Assembly (NCBI RefSeq): GCF_048595755.1
Contig: NZ_CP184360.1
Location: 2,046,001 to 2,110,000, forward strand
DNA length: 64,000 bases
From: Luteococcus sp048595755
Lineage (GTDB): Bacteria > Actinomycetota > Actinomycetes > Propionibacteriales > Propionibacteriaceae
Direction: 5' to 3'
Shown one piece after another: positions 19,664-26,828 of the stretch (position 1 is the first letter of the stretch; the number at the start of each line of letters is the position of its first letter). The notes under the pieces are model-generated. The model did not search any database. It was given only the letters and a program-made list of their open reading frames with translations, and was not told the DNA's origin. A program made the translations under genes and the position numbers.

Positions 19664-20086
19664 ATGAGCAACAACGAAAGCCGGCCCAGCCGTCGCGCTG
19701 CCCTGCTCGGGGATCGTCCTGGCTCGTACGCCATCGCGCGTCACGTCCGGATGAGCCCGATGAAGGTGCGCCGTGTCATCGACCTGGTGCGTGGAATGGA
19801 CGTCAACGAGGCCCTGGTCACGCTGAAGTTCGCTCCGCAGGCAGCAAGCGATCCCATCTACAAGGTGGTGGCCTCCGCCGTCGCGAACGCGGAGAACACC
19901 GAGAGCCTGCGCGCCGATGACCTGTACATCTCGCAGGCCTTCGTGGACGAGGGTGTGACCATGCGTCGCATCCGTCCCCGCGCCAAGGGTTCCGCGAGCC
20001 GCATCCTGAAGCGCGCCAGCCACATCACCGTGGTCGTCGAGCCCAAGTCCAACAAGACCGCAACTGAGAGCAAGAAGGGAGCCTGA
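19664..20086 (+). CDS. rplV: 50S ribosomal protein L22
   Basis: L22 has a long beta-hairpin that lines the exit tunnel near the macrolide site. The product is 140 residues. AIARHVRMSPMKVRRVIDLV is the conserved N-terminal core, and MRRIRPRAKGSASRILKRASH forms the hairpin tip. An ~20-residue N-terminal extension (MSNNESRPSRRAALLGDRPG) and a Lys-rich C-terminal tail are lineage-type additions. Two bases separate it from rpsC. Confidence 0.97.
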   Translation: MSNNESRPSRRAALLGDRPGSYAIARHVRMSPMKVRRVIDLVRGMDVNEALVTLKFAPQAASDPIYKVVASAVANAENTESLRADDLYISQAFVDEGVTMRRIRPRAKGSASRILKRASHITVVVEPKSNKTATESKKGA

Positions 20087-20088
20087 GC

Positions 20089-20913
20089 ATGGGCCAGAAG
20101 ATCAACCCGCATGGCTTCCGCCTCGGCATCACCACCGATCACAAGACCCGTTGGTACGCCGAGAAGCAGTACGCGGCCTTCGTTGGTGAAGACGTCAAGA
20201 TCCGCCAGTACCTGCTCAAGAACCTTGAGCGTGCCGGCATCTCCTCGATCGAGATCGAGCGTCGTTCCGAGCGCGTGACCATCTTCCTGTACGCCGCCCG
20301 CCCGGGCATCGTCATCGGCCGCAATGGCGCCGAGGCGGAGCGTGTGCGTGGCGCACTGGAGAAGCTGACCGGAAAGCAGATCCAGCTGAACATCCTCGAG
20401 GTCAAGAACCCCGAGATCGATGCCCAGCTGGTCGCCCAGGGCGTCGCCGAGCAGCTGGGGGCCCGCGTGGCCTTCCGCCGTGCGATGCGCAAGGCGCAGC
20501 AGACCGCGATGCGTTCCGGTGCCCAGGGCATCCGCATCAAGTGCTCCGGCCGTCTGGGCGGAGCCGAGATGAGCCGCTCCGAGGGCTACCGCGAGGGTCG
20601 CGTCCCGCTGCACACGCTGCGTGCGGACATCGACTACGGCTTCTACGAGGCCCGCACCACCTTCGGTCGCATCGGCGTCAAGGTGTGGATCTACAAGGGC
20701 GACGTCACGGGCACCCGCGCCGAGCGCGCCGCCCAGAAGGCCGCTCGTGCCGCCGCTCCCGGCGCCAACCGTCGTGGTGGACGCCGTCCCGATCGTCGTG
20801 GTGACCGTCCGGAGCGCGGTGGACGCCGTCGCGCCGAGGGTGCGCGCAATGACAACAACGCCGGCGCCAAGGCCGAGGGCCAGGCACCGGCAGCCGAGAA
20901 CGCAGGAGCCTGA
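20089..20913 (+). CDS. rpsC: 30S ribosomal protein S3
   Basis: S3 lines the mRNA entry channel with S4 and S5 and has helicase-like function. The product is 274 residues. It begins MGQKINPHGFRLGITTDHKT, contains the KH-domain GXXG motif VIGRNGAEAERVRGAL, and the C-terminal domain with GRLGGAEMSRSEGYREGRVP. A ~50-residue low-complexity tail rich in Arg/Gly and then Ala/Glu (from about residue 222) extends it beyond E. coli S3; such tails occur in actinobacteria. Confidence 0.97.
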   Translation: MGQKINPHGFRLGITTDHKTRWYAEKQYAAFVGEDVKIRQYLLKNLERAGISSIEIERRSERVTIFLYAARPGIVIGRNGAEAERVRGALEKLTGKQIQLNILEVKNPEIDAQLVAQGVAEQLGARVAFRRAMRKAQQTAMRSGAQGIRIKCSGRLGGAEMSRSEGYREGRVPLHTLRADIDYGFYEARTTFGRIGVKVWIYKGDVTGTRAERAAQKAARAAAPGANRRGGRRPDRRGDRPERGGRRRAEGARNDNNAGAKAEGQAPAAENAGA

Positions 20914-20915
20914 GC

Positions 20916-21335
20916 ATGCTGATTCCTCGTCGTGTTAAGTACCGCAAGCAGCACCACCCCAAGCGGACCGGTGCTGCCAAGGGCGGAACCAAGCTCGCCT
21001 TCGGTGAGTACGGGATCCAGGCGCTGGAGAGCTCCTACCTGACCAACCGTCAGATCGAGGCCGCTCGTATCGCCATGACCCGTCACATCAAGCGTGGCGG
21101 CAAGGTGTGGATCAACGTCTACCCCGATCGCCCGCTGACCAAGCACCCTGCCGAGGCCCGCATGGGTTCCGGCAAGGGCTCGCCCGAGTTCTGGGTCGCC
21201 AACATCAAGCCGGGTCGTGTGCTCTTCGAGCTGTCCGGTGTGGATGAGGAGACCGCTCGTGAGGCCATGCGCCTCGCGATCCACAAGCTGCCCTTCAAGG
21301 CTCGCTTCATCAAGCGCGAAGCAGGTGAAATCTGA
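20916..21335 (+). CDS. rplP: 50S ribosomal protein L16
   Basis: L16 helps shape the A-site tRNA-binding region of the 50S subunit. The 139-residue product starts MLIPRRVKYRKQHHPKRTG and contains the conserved GKGSPEFWVANIKPGRVLFE. Residues matching the arginine-hydroxylation loop (around NVYPDRPLTKHPAEARMGSG) are present. The stop overlaps the rpmC start (TGATG). Confidence 0.97.
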   Translation: MLIPRRVKYRKQHHPKRTGAAKGGTKLAFGEYGIQALESSYLTNRQIEAARIAMTRHIKRGGKVWINVYPDRPLTKHPAEARMGSGKGSPEFWVANIKPGRVLFELSGVDEETAREAMRLAIHKLPFKARFIKREAGEI

Positions 21336-21565
21336 TGGCGAAGACCACCACCGCCGCCGAACTGCGCGGTCTCAGCCGTGAAGACCTCAATTCCAAGGTC
21401 CTCGAGCTGAAGGAAGAGCTGTTCACGCTGCGCTTCCAGGCCGCCACCGGCCAGCTGGAGTCCCATGGACGTCTGCGCGAGGTCCGCAAGGACATCGCCC
21501 GGATCTACACCGTGCTCCAGGAGCGCAACCTGGGCATCGTCGACGACCCTGAGAAGAAGGCCTGA
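21335..21565 (+). CDS. rpmC: 50S ribosomal protein L29
   Basis: L29 is a small helical protein beside the exit tunnel. The 76-residue product has the core LRGLSREDLNSKVLELKEEL and LRFQAATGQLESHGRLREVR, followed by KDIARIYTVLQER and a short acidic tail. Its start overlaps the rplP stop by one base and rpsQ follows after 2 nt. Confidence 0.96.
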   Translation: MAKTTTAAELRGLSREDLNSKVLELKEELFTLRFQAATGQLESHGRLREVRKDIARIYTVLQERNLGIVDDPEKKA

Positions 21566-21567
21566 CA

Positions 21568-21852
21568 ATGAGCGAGAACACCAAGGTCGAGACCGAGGGC
21601 CGCACCACATACCGCAAGGTGCGTGAGGGCCTGGTCGTCTCGGACAAGATGGACAAGACCATCACCGTGCTCGTCGAGGACCGCGTCAAGCATCCCCTCT
21701 ACGGCAAGGTCATGACCAAGAGCGAGCGGCTCAAGGCCCATGACGAGAACAACGATGCCGGCCTGGGCGACCGGGTGCGCATCATGGAGACCCGACCGCT
21801 GTCGGCGACCAAGCGCTGGCGTCTGATCGAGATCCTCGAGCGCGCCAAGTGA
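21568..21852 (+). CDS. rpsQ: 30S ribosomal protein S17
   Basis: S17 is an OB-fold primary binder of 16S rRNA. The 94-residue product has KVREGLVVSDKMDKTITVLV, the conserved VKHPLYGKVMTKSERLKAHDE and the C-terminal METRPLSATKRWRLIEILE. A short N-terminal extension (MSENTKVETEGRTTYR) is present. It is the last gene of the S10 operon; a 34-bp palindrome follows. Confidence 0.97.
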   Translation: MSENTKVETEGRTTYRKVREGLVVSDKMDKTITVLVEDRVKHPLYGKVMTKSERLKAHDENNDAGLGDRVRIMETRPLSATKRWRLIEILERAK

Positions 21853-21877
21853 TCCACGCCTCGAGCGTCTGAAAGAC

Positions 21878-21911
21878 CGGCAGGGTCCGTCACATGTGAC
21901 GGACCCTGCCG
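21878..21911. terminator. Perfect 34-bp palindrome after rpsQ (S10 operon terminator)
   Basis: The 17-bp arms are fully complementary with no spacer (centre ACATGT at 21892-21897). As RNA this gives a long GC-rich hairpin 26 nt after the rpsQ stop. There is no T-run. It marks the break between the S10 and spc operons. Confidence 0.8.
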
Positions 21912-22181
21912 TCATTCCTGCCCGATTCGCCAGTCGGGCCCACTGTCGTTTAGACTTGAGAAGTTGGCTTCAATCGCATCCGCTGTGTCTCCACGGAGGT
22001 ATGGCCGCGTGTTGGAGTCCGCCAGTCTCGAGCGGGAGACCGTTCGTGACGGGACGAGCAATCGTCCCCTTGCCTGCGGGCCTCACGGCTCGGGGTTGTC
22101 CACCCCTCCTGGCAAAATCCAGGGGGTCCAGATCAAGCTCCACAAGGCCCTGCGGGGAACCGGTGGGGCAGAGGAGAATCA
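21912..22181 (+). promoter_or_regulatory. spc operon promoter region and structured rplN leader
   Basis: The rpsQ-rplN gap is 329 nt and no gene is seen in it. TAGACT at 21951-21956 is a likely -10; a -35 is not clear. The resulting leader of about 220 nt contains a GTCTC/GAGAC hairpin (22025-22040) and a 7-bp hairpin with a GCAA loop (GGGACGA 22051-22057 with TCGTCCC 22062-22068). GAGGAGA at 22171-22177 is the rplN ribosome-binding site. Confidence 0.5.
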
Positions 22182-22550
22182 ATGATCCAGCAGGAGTCGC
22201 GACTCAAGGTCGCCGACAACACTGGTGCCAAGGAACTCTTGTGCATCCGTGTTCTCGGTGGTTCCGGTCGCCGCTACGCCGGTCTCGGCGACACCATCGT
22301 GTGCAGCGTCAAGGACGCCATCCCCGGTGGCAACGTCAAGAAGGGCGAGATCGTCAAGGCCGTCATCGTGCGCACCGCCAAGGAGAACCGTCGCGCCGAC
22401 GGTTCCTACATCAAGTTCGACGAGAACGCCGCCGTCATCCTGAAGAACGACGGGGAGCCCCGCGGCACCCGTATCTTCGGCCCGGTGGCCCGTGAGCTTC
22501 GCGAGAAGAAGTTCATGCGCATCGTCTCGCTTGCCCCGGAGGTGATCTGA
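22182..22550 (+). CDS. rplN: 50S ribosomal protein L14
   Basis: L14 forms an intersubunit bridge with 16S helix 14. The 122-residue product begins MIQQESRLKVADNTGAKELL, the universal start, and contains GDTIVCSVKDAIPGGNVKKG, GSYIKFDENAAVIL and GTRIFGPVARELR. First gene of the spc operon, with a strong GAGGAGA site 4 nt upstream. Confidence 0.98.
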   Translation: MIQQESRLKVADNTGAKELLCIRVLGGSGRRYAGLGDTIVCSVKDAIPGGNVKKGEIVKAVIVRTAKENRRADGSYIKFDENAAVILKNDGEPRGTRIFGPVARELREKKFMRIVSLAPEVI

Positions 22551-22551
22551 C

Positions 22552-22923
22552 ATGAAGTCGCTGCACGTCAAGAAGGGTGACCGCGTCAAGGTCATCGCAG
22601 GCAAGGACAAGGGCACCATCGGCGAGATCATCGCCGTGGACATCGCCAACCAGCGCGTCACCGTCGAGGGCGTAAACATCGTCAAGCGTCACCTGCGTGA
22701 CCAGGCGACCGCCACCGGCCAGCAGACCAAGGGCGGCATCATCTCGTCCGAAGCCCCCATCCACGTCTCCAACGTCCAGCTGGTCATCGGTACCGGCAAG
22801 GATGCCCAGACCACCCGCGTCGGCTACAAGCGCGTCGAGGTCACCAAGCGTCGCCCCGACGGTTCGGAGTACACGACCACCCGTAGCGTTCGCATCGCCC
22901 GCAAGACGGGGGAGGAGATCTGA
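22552..22923 (+). CDS. rplX: 50S ribosomal protein L24
   Basis: L24 is an early 50S assembly protein with a KOW motif: HVKKGDRVKVIAGKDKGTIG near the N-terminus. The product is 123 residues, somewhat longer than E. coli L24, with TTRVGYKRVEVTKRRPDGSE in the C-terminal part. One base separates it from rplN and its stop shares a base with the rplE start. Confidence 0.96.
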   Translation: MKSLHVKKGDRVKVIAGKDKGTIGEIIAVDIANQRVTVEGVNIVKRHLRDQATATGQQTKGGIISSEAPIHVSNVQLVIGTGKDAQTTRVGYKRVEVTKRRPDGSEYTTTRSVRIARKTGEEI

Positions 22924-23555
22924 TGAGCGCCGAGAGCTATGCGCGTGAGCTGCCGCGCCTGAAGCAGCGTTACCGCGACGAGATCCGTCCTGCCATGCAG
23001 GAGGAGTTCAAGTACGCCAACCCCATGCTGGTTCCCGGTCTGACCAAGATCGTCGTGAACATGGGTGTGGGCGACGCCGCCAATGACTCCAAGGTCATCG
23101 ATGGCGCCGTGCGCGACCTGACCGCCATCACCGGCCAGAAGCCCCAGGTCACCAAGGCTCGCAAGTCCATCGCGCAGTTCAAGCTGCGTGAGGGCATGCC
23201 GATTGGTTGCCACGTCACCCTGCGCGGTGACCGCATGTGGGAGTTCGCCGACCGTCTGCTGACCCTGGCCCTGCCCCGAATCCGCGACTTCCGCGGCCTC
23301 AACGGCAACCAGTTCGACGGACTGGGCAACTACACCTTCGGCCTGAACGAGCAGGTCATGTTCCTCGAGATCGATCAGGACAAGATCGATCGCGTGCGCG
23401 GCATGGACATCACCTTCGTCACCACCGCCTCGAACAACGAGGAGGGCAAGGCGCTGCTGAAGCACCTGGGCTTCCCCTTCAAGGAGGTCGACGACCCGAA
23501 GGCCAAGAAGGTCAAGCGCGGCCCGGCCTACTACCGCAACAAGAAGAAGAAGTGA
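22923..23555 (+). CDS. rplE: 50S ribosomal protein L5
   Basis: L5 binds 5S rRNA and contacts S13 across bridge B1b. The 210-residue product includes VPGLTKIVVNMGVGDAAND, the segment KARKSIAQFKLREGMPIGCH and LPRIRDFRGL. A ~20-residue Lys-rich tail (AKKVKRGPAYYRNKKKK) is additional. ATG 22923 overlaps the rplX stop. Confidence 0.97.
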   Translation: MSAESYARELPRLKQRYRDEIRPAMQEEFKYANPMLVPGLTKIVVNMGVGDAANDSKVIDGAVRDLTAITGQKPQVTKARKSIAQFKLREGMPIGCHVTLRGDRMWEFADRLLTLALPRIRDFRGLNGNQFDGLGNYTFGLNEQVMFLEIDQDKIDRVRGMDITFVTTASNNEEGKALLKHLGFPFKEVDDPKAKKVKRGPAYYRNKKKK

Positions 23556-23566
23556 GGCGCTGACCC

Positions 23567-23752
23567 ATGGCCAAGACAGCCCTGAAGGTAAAGCAGGCAC
23601 GTGCACCCAAGTTCGGCGTGCGCGCCTACACCCGCTGCCAGAAGTGCGGCCGACCGAAGTCGGTCTACCGCAAGTTCGGCCTGTGCCGTGTCTGCCTGCG
23701 CGAGATGGCTCACAAGGGCGAACTGCCCGGCGTGACCAAGTCGTCCTGGTGA
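23567..23752 (+). CDS. rpsN: 30S ribosomal protein S14, zinc-binding type Z
   Basis: S14 helps complete the 30S head. This 61-residue form carries a zinc ribbon: the pair CQKC and, further on, CRVC (YTRCQKCGRP ... FGLCRVCLRE), so it is the zinc-dependent version rather than the longer zinc-free paralogue used in zinc limitation. It ends KSSW. A hairpin and a 186-nt gap follow before rpsH. Confidence 0.96.
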   Translation: MAKTALKVKQARAPKFGVRAYTRCQKCGRPKSVYRKFGLCRVCLREMAHKGELPGVTKSSW

Positions 23753-23776
23753 ACCCAGCACACTGAAGGTCCCGGT

Positions 23777-23807
23777 GCCGGCGACGGGGGAGTCCTCCGT
23801 CGCCGGC
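23777..23807. terminator. Hairpin in the rpsN-rpsH gap
   Basis: GCCGGCGACGG (23777-23787) pairs perfectly with CCGTCGCCGGC (23797-23807) around a 9-nt loop. No T-run follows. The gap (23753-23938) is long for this position within the spc operon, so partial termination or processing is possible. No other gene is seen in the gap. Confidence 0.5.
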
Positions 23808-23938
23808 CCACACCGCGGAACGCGCCATCCAGCCGTTCCGCCCCAAGATCCTCCCGGTCGCCGATCGGGACATAGCGCGAAAGGTCATGTCTGGGTGTAC
23901 CCGGCCATGAAACCGTCGCGAGGAAGTAGCAAACAGCC

Positions 23939-24346
23939 ATGACAATGACTGATCCAATCGCAGACATGCTGACGCGTCTGCGCAACGCCAATCAGGCGTT
24001 CCACGACGAGACCTCCATGCCGAGCTCGAAGATCAAGGTGGGCATCGCCGAGATCCTCAAGCAGGAGGGCTACATCTCCGACTTCGAGGTGGCCGAGCCC
24101 GCCGAGGGCGAGGTCGGCAAGACCCTCAAGATCACGCTGAAGTACGGCGACGACCGCAAGCGTTCGCTTGCCGGCCTGCGCCGCATCAGCAAGCCCGGTC
24201 TGCGCGTCTACGCCAAGTCGACCGCGCTGCCGAAGGTGCTGGGTGGGATGGGCATCGCCATCATCTCCACCTCGCAGGGCCTGATGACTGACAGCCAGGC
24301 ACATGCGAAGTCCGTGGGCGGCGAAGTGCTCGCCTACGTCTGGTGA
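23939..24346 (+). CDS. rpsH: 30S ribosomal protein S8
   Basis: S8 binds the central domain of 16S rRNA and is the translational repressor of the spc operon in E. coli. The 135-residue product has TDPIADMLTRLRNANQAFHD at its N-terminus and the conserved C-terminal STSQGLMTDSQAHAKSVGGE followed by VLAYVW. ATG 23939 lies downstream of GAGGAAG; a second ATG two codons later is also possible. Confidence 0.97.
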   Translation: MTMTDPIADMLTRLRNANQAFHDETSMPSSKIKVGIAEILKQEGYISDFEVAEPAEGEVGKTLKITLKYGDDRKRSLAGLRRISKPGLRVYAKSTALPKVLGGMGIAIISTSQGLMTDSQAHAKSVGGEVLAYVW

Positions 24347-24373
24347 CCCGACGAGACTGATAAGGAGAATTAG

Positions 24374-24916
24374 ATGTCACGAATTGGCAAGCTCCCGATC
24401 ACCGTCCCGTCCGGTGTTGAGGTGAAGCTCGATGGCCAGAACGTCGAGGTGAAGGGTCCCAAGGGAACCCTGACCCACGTGGTTCCGGAGCCCATCAAGA
24501 TCCAGAAGAATGACGAGGGCCAGCTCGAGGTCGCTCGTCCCAATGACGAGCGCGAGAGCCGCTCGCTGCACGGCCTGACCCGCACCCTGGTGAACAACAT
24601 GATCATCGGTGTGACCGAGGGCTACGAGAAGAAGCTCGAGATCGTCGGTGTTGGTTACCGCGTGATCTCCAAGGGTCCGAAGCAGCTCGAGTTCGCGCTC
24701 GGCTTCTCGCACCCGGTCATCATCGACGCCCCGGAGGGCATCTCCTTCGCCGTCGAGAAGCCCACTGCCTTCAGCGTCCAGGGCATCGACAAGCAGATGG
24801 TCGGCGAGGTTGCGGCCAACATCCGCAAGCTCCGCAAGCCCGAGCCGTACAAGGGCAAGGGCGTGCGCTACGCCGGCGAGGTTGTTCGCCGCAAGGTCGG
24901 AAAGGCTGGTAAGTGA
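24374..24916 (+). CDS. rplF: 50S ribosomal protein L6
   Basis: L6 lies near the factor-binding site of the 50S subunit. The 180-residue product starts MSRIGKLPITVPSGVEVKLD and has the C-terminal RKPEPYKGKGVRYAGEVVRR. A strong AAGGAGAA ribosome-binding site precedes the ATG. The stop overlaps a GTG that could also start rplR. Confidence 0.97.
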   Translation: MSRIGKLPITVPSGVEVKLDGQNVEVKGPKGTLTHVVPEPIKIQKNDEGQLEVARPNDERESRSLHGLTRTLVNNMIIGVTEGYEKKLEIVGVGYRVISKGPKQLEFALGFSHPVIIDAPEGISFAVEKPTAFSVQGIDKQMVGEVAANIRKLRKPEPYKGKGVRYAGEVVRRKVGKAGK

Positions 24917-24918
24917 CC

Positions 24919-25302
24919 ATGGCTATCTCTCTCGCAGTTCGCAAGGGACTGGCGGCGAAGAAGGCGTCGCGTGTGCGTCGCCAGGTTCGCGCCCGCAAGA
25001 AGATCCAGGGTTCGGCCGAGCGTCCCCGCCTGGTCGTCAACCGCTCCGCTCGTCACATCGCCGTCCAGGTGATCGACGACGTCAAGGGTCACACCCTGGC
25101 CTCCGCGTCGACCATGGAGGCTGCCGTGCGCGGCGCCGAGGGCGACAAGTCGGCCAAGGCCGCCAAGGTGGGCACCCTGATCGCCGAGCGCGCCAAGGCC
25201 GCCGGTGTCGAGAACGTGGTCTTCGACCGCGCCGGAAACAAGTACCACGGTCGCATCGCCGCGCTGGCTGACGCCGCGCGCGAGGCTGGCCTCGGGTTCT
25301 GA
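24919..25302 (+). CDS. rplR: 50S ribosomal protein L18
   Basis: L18 joins L5 in binding 5S rRNA. The product from ATG 24919 is 127 residues with RPRLVVNRSARHIAVQVIDD, VGTLIAERAKAAGVENVVFD and GRIAALADAAREAGLGF. An in-frame GTG at 24913, overlapping the rplF stop and better spaced from AAAGG, would add two residues; which one is used cannot be decided by eye. Confidence 0.95.
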   Translation: MAISLAVRKGLAAKKASRVRRQVRARKKIQGSAERPRLVVNRSARHIAVQVIDDVKGHTLASASTMEAAVRGAEGDKSAKAAKVGTLIAERAKAAGVENVVFDRAGNKYHGRIAALADAAREAGLGF

Positions 25303-25325
25303 TCACGACTGAAAGGCAAAAGACG

Positions 25326-25922
25326 ATGAGTGAAACTCAGCGCCGCGCAGGCGGCGAGCGTCGGGGTCGTGAGGACCGCCGAGGCAACGCCAAGCAGGAA
25401 GAGAAGTCGCAGTACCTGGAGCGCGTGGTTGCCATCAACCGCGTCGCCAAGGTGGTCCAGGGTGGCCGTCGCTTCAGCTTCACCGCACTGGTTGTGGTGG
25501 GCGACGGCGAGGGCACCGTGGGCGTCGGCTACGGAAAGGCCAAGGAGGTGCCCGCGGCCATCGCCAAGGGTGTCGAGGAGGCCAAGAAGCACTTCTTCAA
25601 GGTGCCGCTGATCCAGCGCACCATCCCGCACCCGGTGCAGGGCGAGAAGGCTGCTGGTGTCGTGATGCTGCGTCCGGCTTCGCCCGGTACCGGTGTCATC
25701 GCTGGTGGTTCGGTTCGCGCCGTGCTGGAGTGCGCCGGCGTGCACGACGTGCTCGCCAAGAGCCTGGGCTCGCCCAACGCCATCAACGTGGTGCACGCCA
25801 CCGTTGAGGCGCTGCAGAGCCTCGAGGAGCCCGAGCAGATCGCCAAGCGTCGCAGCAAGTCCGTCGAGGACGTTGCTCCGGCGGCGATGCTCAAGGCTCG
25901 CAAGGAAGGGGTGACCAACTGA
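25326..25922 (+). CDS. rpsE: 30S ribosomal protein S5
   Basis: S5 lines the mRNA channel and affects accuracy. The 198-residue product has the double-stranded-RNA-binding-like core LERVVAINRVAKVVQGGRRF and the loop GYGKAKEVPAAIAKGVEEAK. The C-terminal domain includes AGVHDVLAKSLGSPNAINVV. An N-terminal extension (about 35 residues, Arg/Glu/Gly-rich) precedes the core. The stop overlaps rpmD (TGATG). Confidence 0.97.
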   Translation: MSETQRRAGGERRGREDRRGNAKQEEKSQYLERVVAINRVAKVVQGGRRFSFTALVVVGDGEGTVGVGYGKAKEVPAAIAKGVEEAKKHFFKVPLIQRTIPHPVQGEKAAGVVMLRPASPGTGVIAGGSVRAVLECAGVHDVLAKSLGSPNAINVVHATVEALQSLEEPEQIAKRRSKSVEDVAPAAMLKARKEGVTN

Positions 25923-26104
25923 TGGCACGCCTGAAGGTGACCCAGTTGAAGTCGGGCATCGGCAGCAAGCAGAACCACAAGGACACCCTGCGTACGCTGG
26001 GTCTCAAGCGGGTTGGCGACGTTGCCGTCAAGGAGGACCGTCCCGAGATCCGCGGGATGGTCAAGGCTGTGCAGCACCTCGTTGCTGTGGAAGAGGTTGA
26101 GTGA
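25922..26104 (+). CDS. rpmD: 50S ribosomal protein L30
   Basis: Small 60-residue protein of the 50S subunit. It matches L30 over its whole length: LKVTQLKSGIGSKQNHKDTL, LGLKRVGDVAVKEDRPEIRG and MVKAVQHLVAVEEV. It overlaps the rpsE stop by one base and is one base from rplO. Confidence 0.95.
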   Translation: MARLKVTQLKSGIGSKQNHKDTLRTLGLKRVGDVAVKEDRPEIRGMVKAVQHLVAVEEVE

Positions 26105-26105
26105 C

Positions 26106-26546
26106 ATGGCGTTGAAGGTTCATCACCTGCGTCCTGCCCCCGGAGCCAAGACCGCCAAGACCCGCGTGGGTCGCGGTGAGGCCTCCAAGGGCAAGACTGC
26201 TGGTCGCGGTACGAAGGGCACCGGCGCGCGCAAGAACGTCCCCGAGGCGTTCGAGGGCGGCCAGATGCCGATGCACATGCGTCTGCCCAAGGTGAAGGGG
26301 TTCAAGAACCCCTTCAAGGTGCAGTACCAGGTTGTCAATGTCGGCACCATCGCCGAGCTGTTCCCCGAGGGGGGTGCCGTCAGCGTCGAGGACCTCGTCG
26401 CCAAGGGCGCCGTCCGCAAGGGCCACCTCGTCAAGGTGCTGGGCAACGGCGACATCCAGGTTGCCGTGCAGGTGAGCGCCGATGCGTTCACCGGCTCGGC
26501 CAAGGAGAAGATCGAGAAGGCTGGCGGTTCGGTCACCGAGCTGTGA
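26106..26546 (+). CDS. rplO: 50S ribosomal protein L15
   Basis: L15 is a late 50S assembly protein. From ATG 26106 the product is 146 residues, beginning ALKVHHLRPAPGAKTAKTRVGR, with GRGTKGTGARKNVPEAFEGGQ and MPMHMRLPKVKGFKNPFK. Normally secY follows in the same operon, but here a classical terminator follows and secY is 13 kb away. Confidence 0.97.
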   Translation: MALKVHHLRPAPGAKTAKTRVGRGEASKGKTAGRGTKGTGARKNVPEAFEGGQMPMHMRLPKVKGFKNPFKVQYQVVNVGTIAELFPEGGAVSVEDLVAKGAVRKGHLVKVLGNGDIQVAVQVSADAFTGSAKEKIEKAGGSVTEL

Positions 26547-26561
26547 CCCGTCCGGCCTGAC

Positions 26562-26605
26562 ACACAGAACGGGGCAGTGACTCAGGTCGCTGCCCCGTTC
26601 TGTGT
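26562..26605 (+). terminator. Rho-independent terminator after rplO (end of spc block)
   Basis: A perfect 16-bp stem (26562-26577 with 26590-26605) with a 12-nt loop is followed directly by TTTTCT. This is the most classical terminator in the window and cleanly ends the spc transcript 15 nt after rplO. Confidence 0.92.
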
Positions 26606-26693
26606 TTTCTGGTCCAGCGTCGGGCCACCCGGACGGGACGACATCGAGGATTACTCGTCCATCAACGCCAAACTTGAACAAGTGAATCACTGA

Positions 26694-26714
26694 TCACAGT
26701 CAATTTTCCTGTGA
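26694..26714. promoter_or_regulatory. Possible operator upstream of the first ABC transporter operon
   Basis: TCACAG (26694-26699) and CTGTGA (26709-26714) form an inverted repeat with a 9-nt spacer. TAGGAT at 26724-26729 is a candidate -10 just downstream, so a protein bound here would overlap the -35 region. Weak evidence alone. Confidence 0.35.
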
Positions 26715-26828
26715 CCATCGTCGTAGGATGCTCAAGATCCTTGACTCAGCGCAGTGGCGAGCGGCATTGTGGCCGACGCGACGTGGGTCAGGGAATGTGG
26801 CTCCCGCACCATCACAGAAAGGACGTCC

